This document shows positions 58,885 to 64,000 of a stretch of DNA of 64,000 nt, one piece after another. This stretch comes from Prorocentrum cordatum (taxonomy: Eukaryota; Sar; Dinophyceae; Prorocentrales; Prorocentraceae): NCBI GenBank assembly GCA_963575745.1, contig CAUYUJ010000158.1, positions 7,501 through 71,500 of the forward strand. The letters run 5' to 3'. Every line of letters starts with the position of its first letter. Position 1 is the first letter of the stretch. Below the pieces are notes generated by a model. It did no database searches, had not been told where the DNA came from, and saw only the letters and a list, made by a program, of their open reading frames with translations. The translations under genes and the position numbers were made by a program.

Positions 58885-59314
58885 TGGCACTTGGCAACGA
58901 CAGCGACGCCGACGACGACAGCGACAACGACCACGACGACTACGCCGACGACTACGACGACACCGACGACGTCTCCGACGATTTCGACGACGACGACGAC
59001 AGCGACACCGACGACGACGACGCCGACGACGACGACGATGACGACGCCGACAACGACGACGGCGACGACGGCGCCGACGACGAGAAAGACGACGACGACG
59101 ACGTCGACGCCGACGACGACGCCGACGACGACGACGAAGACGACGATGACGTCGCCGACGCCGACGACGCCGACGACGACGAGGGAGGAGGGAGGATGAC
59201 GACGGCGACAACGACGACAATGACGAGGGAGGAGGGAGGACGGCGACGACTGGAACGACGAAGAAGGAGGGAGGACGGCGACGCCGACGACGACAACGAT
59301 GAGGGAGGAGGGAA

Positions 59315-59361
<47 letters not shown>

Positions 59362-59547
59362 CGACGAAATAGGAGGGACGACGACGAGACGCCGACGACG
59401 GACGACGACGACGACGACGAGGGAGGAGGAAGGACGACCAATGCGACAACGACGACGGAAACGACGACGACGCCAAATAGGACGACGACGACGACGAGGA
59501 AAGACAGAGGACGACGATGGCGACGACGACGACGAAGGAGGAGGGAG

Positions 59548-59579
<32 letters not shown>

Positions 59580-59595
59580 TACAAGAGCGCGCGCG
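58885..59595. repeat. (GAC)n-rich block 2
   Basis: Same composition and borders as block 1 (left border CAAACATCCCGCCC...CGCAACTTGGTCG, right border AAGAGCGCGCGCGCACGCTT). Poly-Asp and poly-Arg frames are artefacts. Confidence 0.9.
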
Positions 59596-60099
59596 CACGC
59601 TTTTGTTGAAAATCCGTTTTGCGAAACCCTTTATTTTGTATGTTATTTCGTACGATCGAACGATTTCGACATGCGCGCGCGAAGCCCCCTTTTAAGATTT
59701 CGCAAGAGCGCACGTGTAAGCTTTTTTAGAACATCAGTGTTGCGGAACCCTGTGTTTTTGTATGTTTTTTTGGAAACTCAATTTTGAATTCCTGCCGAAA
59801 CCACGAGTTTTCGAAGGAATTCGGCATGCGCGCGCGACGACGCGCGCGCGTGCACTTCGGCCCCTTTTTTGTAAGGGATTCTTGAAAACTTATGATTTTT
59901 GATAAACGAGTGTGCGCGCATAGTTTTTTTAAGAGGATGGTGTGGGGGGGGTCGATACCGGCCTGGCTGGGATAGAATGAGTTCACAGGTAGGATGAACG
60001 ATGGGGCAGAATCATATGTAAATTGCAATGTGAAATGGGGGATCGATAATTCCCGGGGGAGGTAGAGTCTATTCTTATTTTAGAAAGGAGAATCTATCG

Positions 60100-60420
60100 G
60101 GTGAGTCATATGTTGTGCACTCTATATGCTGTCGTGTAGTTTATGCAGCCCATGTGGTGCATTATATTCGGTTCAGTCAGTGTTGTGCAAGCTAGGTGGT
60201 GCAGTCGAAGTGTTGCAATCTATCTTGTTCAATCTATGTTGTGCAATACAGATGTGGTGCAATATTTGTGGTGCATGTATGTGATGCAATGTAGGCTGTT
60301 CACTTTATTCGGTGCTATCTCTGTTGCGCAAACTGTGTGGTGCAAGATCTGTGGCGCAATCTATGCGATGCAATCTCTGTGGTGTAATCTGTGCAGTGCA
60401 ATCTACGTTGCGCGACCTAA
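60100..60420. repeat. GTGGTGCAATCTATG repeat, copy 2
   Basis: Same unit as 57230-57470, preceded by GTAGAGTCTATTCTTATTTTAG. That phrase also precedes block 2 near 58745, tying the duplicated segments together. Confidence 0.85.
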
Positions 60421-60659
60421 GGCGGCGACGAGGCGGCGACGGCGGCCACGCAGCCGCCAGACCGAAGACACGGCCCAGACGACGGGCGGCGACGAGGCGC
60501 CGACGGGGCGGCGACGGCGGCCACATGGCCGCCAGACCGAAGACCCGGCTCAGTTCCCTAGAGCAGAAGTGAGAGCCCCTAAGTGCAAGCACTCTTTGGG
60601 GAACAAGTCGTTTTAGATTGACCCATTGATCTATGTATATGTATATATCTGTACATACA

Positions 60660-60732
60660 GGTAGAGAACGACGAAGAGAGAGGGAGAGAGAAAGAGAGAG
60701 AGAAAGAACAAACAAACAACGAGAAAGAGAGA

Positions 60733-60775
<43 letters not shown>

Positions 60776-60963
60776 AGAAACAAAAAGGAGACAGAGAGGG
60801 GGGCGGCGGCGAGGAGGCCCTGGCCTCGCCCGCCTGCGCCTGCTGCGGCTGGAACATCGCCGCGGCCCCACCCCCGCCCGGGGCGGAGGTCGGCACCCGG
60901 CGCCGCCTCGGCAGCCTCGCGCCTTCTCCAGCCACAGCGGCTGCCCCGAGGGGGGAGGCCGCG

Positions 60964-60997
<34 letters not shown>

Positions 60998-61015
60998 GTG
61001 TGTGTGTGTGTGGGA
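60660..61015. repeat. GA and GT dinucleotide repeats
   Basis: (GA)n with AAAG interruptions at 60660-60790 and (GT)n at 60963-61013, with a GC-rich unassigned stretch between. Confidence 0.9.
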
Positions 61016-61369
61016 CCGCTGAGGACATAGAAGGGGGAGAGCGAGAGGGGGGTGTCAGGTTGGGAAGGGGGGGGGCGGAAGGGGCCAGGCGTCAAGCCGA
61101 TGTTGGGCCCCGTCAGCGTCGCGGGAGGGGGTGGGTTGGTGGAGCGATGGGGGGGGAGGCTGAGGGACAGCGAGGGGTGGGGTGTGGGGAGGGTTGGGGA
61201 TTGCGGATTCACCGCGGGGGGCCGGGAAGATCGCGCCGTAACGCGGGGGAGAGCGCACAGCGTGTCGATCCACCTCCCCCATCCTTATCTGAAACTACCT
61301 TCTGAATCCACATTCCTCCCCCCCCCCGTGGCGAGGAGGGGAGGCGAGAATGAAGGGGAGGATGAAAAT

Positions 61370-61435
61370 GGGGAGGAGGAGGACGAGGAGCAAGATGAGG
61401 AGGAGGACGAGGAGGAGGAGGAGGAGGAGGAGGAC
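61370..61435. repeat. Short (GGA)n run
   Basis: GGA/GAC triplets ending where dispersed element C copy 2 begins, as at the other copy. Confidence 0.9.
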
Positions 61436-62105
61436 CAGTGTAAACCCAAGAGTCATCAACGATGTTGGAATAAACGCTCCCTCCAAACTGCCTCTTCAAT
61501 AGGCCCCTATAAAGGGTTTATTTTCATTGAGGGAACTACCTCGTTGGACGGCAATCGTTGCAAGACCCTGAAGCATGCCAAAACATTATTCTCGGGACTC
61601 CGACGCCACGGACCTGACTGTTGTGTCTTTACGATCCTGGACGTGCCAAAACGCCGTCCCTGGGACTTCAACACCGCGAATCAACGTAACGGTTGCACTC
61701 TTCTAATCCTGGATCTTTTCAACACAATTTCTGGTACGTTGACCATAAGAACCCGTGAAACTCTTGCAACTCTTAGAAGAAATGTGCACGGTGCTAAGGC
61801 GAGAGCCATATGTTGAAAAGGAACCGCCCTCAATCCGTGAACCTCTTGCAATTTTAATGAATGTGCGCGGCGCTAAAGCGAGAGCCACATTTTGAAAACC
61901 ATCCGCCCTCACTCCGTCAAGCCCTTGCAGCTGTTTAAAACGAATGTGCGCGGCGCTAAGGCGAGAGCCACATTTTGAAAACCACCAGGTTTCCATCAGT
62001 GAAGCTGTTGCCAAATTTTAAGCTCAAGGTCATCAATGAAGTCTTAGGCGAAACGCCCGGCCCGCCCCCAAAACTGGCCTCGGGGTGCGACAGGCAGAAA
62101 TTATT
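61432..62105. repeat. Dispersed element C, copy 2
   Basis: Same start (GACCAGTGTAAACCCAAGAG, directly after GGA repeats), same middle, three units with AATGTGCGCGGCGCTAA at 61781, 61860 and 61943, and same end (ACTGGCCTCGGGGTGCGACAGG) followed by GGA-rich sequence. Orientation is direct and the copies are 30.5 kb apart. Confidence 0.88.
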
Positions 62106-62299
62106 TATGAGGAAAAGGAATGGATGAGGAGGAAGAGGAGGAGAAGGAGGACGATGAGGAGGCACCTCGCCCGAGCCCGCCCCAGCCGCAAGGCGAACGA
62201 GCGGCGCCTAGGCGTGGCGCGAAATGGCGGACCCGGCGCCCGGACCAAAGCCTCGGGCACCTGCGGTTCTTCGCCTTTTTCGCCGTTTTCGCCTCACGA

Positions 62300-62827
62300 A
62301 ATGAACTCCAACTCCCGTAAGCCCAGACCTGTCCGGACAGCTTAGCCCGGTTGGGGTACGCCGCGCGCACAGGCAGGCCATGCGCGACATTGCCACTTTG
62401 AAACACATCTTCGAGGAGAATGGCCATCAGCAGAAGAAGGAATACATCGTCATCCAGGTCAAGCAGAATGCCATCGTTGCCCCTTCAGTGCCACGCAGAC
62501 GCTGGACCCAACACACGCCTATCGCCCTGAATGTTGCCGCGAGTGAGCTCGTGCTGAACCAGCTTGGACTCTGGGAGGCTGACAGTGACGAGCTCGCGCC
62601 AGGTCCCGAGCCGCTGATCCTGCCGCCCTTCATCCCAACCATCGGCACAGATGTCGTACAGTCATTCGAACACGTCGTACAGTCATTCTATACGCCATGC
62701 ACACCTTCGGCACATCCCGACTGGGTTTGGGGAAGAAGCCAAACAGTGGTTCGAGGTCACCTTGAAACCGACGGCGGCGACAGCGGCTACAGCGGCACAT
62801 GTGCCAAGCCGAACTGAACTGGGCTAG
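62300..62827 (+). CDS. Unrecognised coding segment, possibly frameshifted
   Basis: The plus frame through ATG 62380 has good codon use and reads MRDIATLKHIFEENG, KKEYIVIQVKQNAIVAPSV, HTPIALNVAASELVLNQLG and PLILPPFIPTIG. At about 62665 there is an imperfect 21-bp duplication (GTCGTACAGTCATTC twice). Beyond it the coding signal continues better in another frame (RHIPTGFGEEAKQWFEVTLK) to TAG at 62825-62827. The open frame also extends upstream of the ATG. I cannot name the protein. It is either a frameshifted pseudogene or an exon pair with a missed junction. Confidence 0.45.
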
Positions 62828-62849
62828 CGAGCCCAAGGACGCTAGGGCT

Positions 62850-63005
62850 CCCAACTTCGCGCTTCGCGCTTCGCGCTTCGCGAAGCGCGAATAACTTCGC
62901 GCTCTCGCGCCGCCCTCCCAAAGGGAGAATAGGAGGACGAGGAGGAGGGGGAGAAGGAACGAGGACCGCGAAGCGCGAAGCGCGAATAACTTCGCGCCCT
63001 CGAGG
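62850..63005. repeat. CGCGCTTCG / CGAAGCGCG palindromic repeat
   Basis: Tandem GCGCTTC units run into GCGAAGCGCGAATAACTTCG, which recurs about 100 bp on after a GGA stretch. Strongly self-complementary. I recall similar repeats as common in some dinoflagellate assemblies. Confidence 0.8.
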
Positions 63006-63036
63006 GAGCCCCAGGACGCAGCCCGCGCCGCCGAGA

Positions 63037-64000
63037 TTGCGCCTTCGGGGTCAGTACCAGCGAGCTCCTGAGGGAGCAGCGGCTGCACCCGCCGCGAGTA
63101 CGCCTACAGGGCCAGTGCCAACGAGAGCTCCCAGGGGAGCAGCGGACGGCGCTGCCGCGGGCGAGGACGTGCCGGAGGCGGAGCCCGAGAAGGCTGCGGA
63201 ACCGCTCGCCGACGCCAGCGCCGACGTCGACGCCAGTGCCAACGCCGCCGCTGACGCCGACAGCAGCCTCTGAGGCGCAACCACGATTCGCATCACGTGC
63301 AGCGGCGAGCTGGACATCTCCAGCGTCCAAGCCACCTCCATCCTCTTCGGCCCGATCATCGTCATCGGAATAGCCGACGACAGGACTGTGGTCACCGACA
63401 ACAAAGTTGAGGCTGCTCGGAATGCCGTGGACCACATGCTTTGTAACGTGTCGTGGAACACGCGATGCAGTGTGACTGTGATGGGCACTCTTTCCAGGGC
63501 GTTCAGGGTGTTTTCTCAGCCATTTTCCCTCTTCCGACACGCGTCTCTGCCTCCTCCCACTCGGCGCCCCCCCAACCTCAGCAGGAGCTCGCGGCCGCTG
63601 CCGCCCTCCCCCAGCCACTTGCTACAGAGGGCTACGGTGCTAAGCCCGCGAAGAACACCACAAAAAAACACCGAAACGGGTCGTCGAGGCTCGGGGTGAA
63701 CCGCCAAACCAAAGGGTTCCCGGCGCCAGCCCTGTCAGAGCTCACGACCTCCTGCCCTTTCATGTTCACATGGCCTCTTATACCTCTTCCCTTTGCACTT
63801 CGGGGTCGGAGGAGGCGGGGCAAGTGTGTGAGGTTCTCACTACATCGGTAGCGGAGGAGGCAGGGAGTGCACCAAAACCCCCGGCGAGGGCGATGTCCAG
63901 CGCCCGGCCCGCCAACACCGTGCTTTTCACCTTGCCCTACAACGCGGCCAGCATGAAGGGTAGCTTGAGCCACGATTTATGTTTCGGCCAACGACCTCCG
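63037..64000 (+). CDS. Coding-like segments of an unrecognised gene, running off the window
   Basis: Three plus-strand pieces look like exons. (1) Frame 63037-63273 is Ala/Pro/Glu-rich and ends TGA; the same frame resumes with TTIRITCSGELDISSVQATS, FGPIIVIGIADDRTVVTDNK and VEAARNAVDHMLCNV (to about 63470). (2) After CCTCAGCAG at 63590, another frame reads ELAAAAALPQPLATEGYGAK then GFPAPALSELTT. (3) From an AG|G at 63811/63812, EAGQVCEVLTTSVAEEAGS then MSSARPANTVLFTLPYNAAS runs to the window end. Junctions are not resolved and I recognise no family. Confidence 0.35.

Noticed and set aside
63618-63637. Fourth relict spliced leader (CTTG...GGCTACGG on plus)
   Set aside because: Only the two ends match (about 14 of 21), and it lies inside a coding-like segment of the opposite strand.

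Overview
The window looks like nuclear DNA of a dinoflagellate, quite possibly a large-genome species with long introns. No single feature proves this. The evidence is: (i) three sequences resembling decayed copies of the 22-nt dinoflagellate spliced leader, each lying upstream of minus-strand coding sequence; (ii) a dinoflagellate-style HMG-box coding fragment; (iii) an ISXO2-like (IS1595/Merlin-type) transposase carrying a zinc knuckle; (iv) splice junctions with GC donors and a G after the AG acceptor; (v) degenerate TTTAGGG-type telomere-like repeats; (vi) GC-rich DNA that is mostly simple repeats and satellites. It is not bacterial: there are no operons, rRNA or tRNA genes, or CRISPR arrays.

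Main result: most of the window appears to be one host gene on the minus strand. Six exons encode the proteasome ubiquitin receptor Rpn13/ADRM1: the Pru domain (56001-55687), an acidic linker (55465-55292), and the DEUBAD domain split over four exons (54916-54821, 32519-32418, 9880-9785, 9387-9331). Two introns are about 22.3 and 22.5 kb. The five junctions join in phase 0, and each reads GC...AG|G. The first exon with the start codon was not found.

Layout. 0.7-1.7 kb: HMG-box pseudogene with a possible relict spliced leader. 2-9.3 kb: simple repeats downstream of the Rpn13 stop codon. 9.3-9.9 kb: last two Rpn13 exons. 9.9-32.4 kb: intron 4, holding two copies of a GCCCCAAGAGG-type dispersed repeat, a 21-bp minisatellite, two 32-bp satellites with matching flanks, a 3-kb higher-order satellite, a nested same-strand transposase gene with three microsatellite-filled introns, and a decayed retroelement-like fragment. 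32.5-54.8 kb: intron 3, holding a 2-kb ACT repeat with a 100-N gap, telomere-like repeats, two AT-rich islands, a minisatellite bordered by inverted modules inside TA repeats, dispersed repeats, a decayed Gln/Ala-rich gene with a possible relict spliced leader, and a 183-bp MITE with 38-bp inverted ends and an 8-bp target duplication. 54.8-56 kb: first three recognised Rpn13 exons. 57-61 kb: duplicated GAC-rich blocks. 62.3-64 kb: coding-like segments of an unrecognised plus-strand gene.

Most long open frames in the window are translations of simple repeats and are not annotated as genes. All splice models here were made by eye from reading frames and motifs and have not been tested against transcripts.
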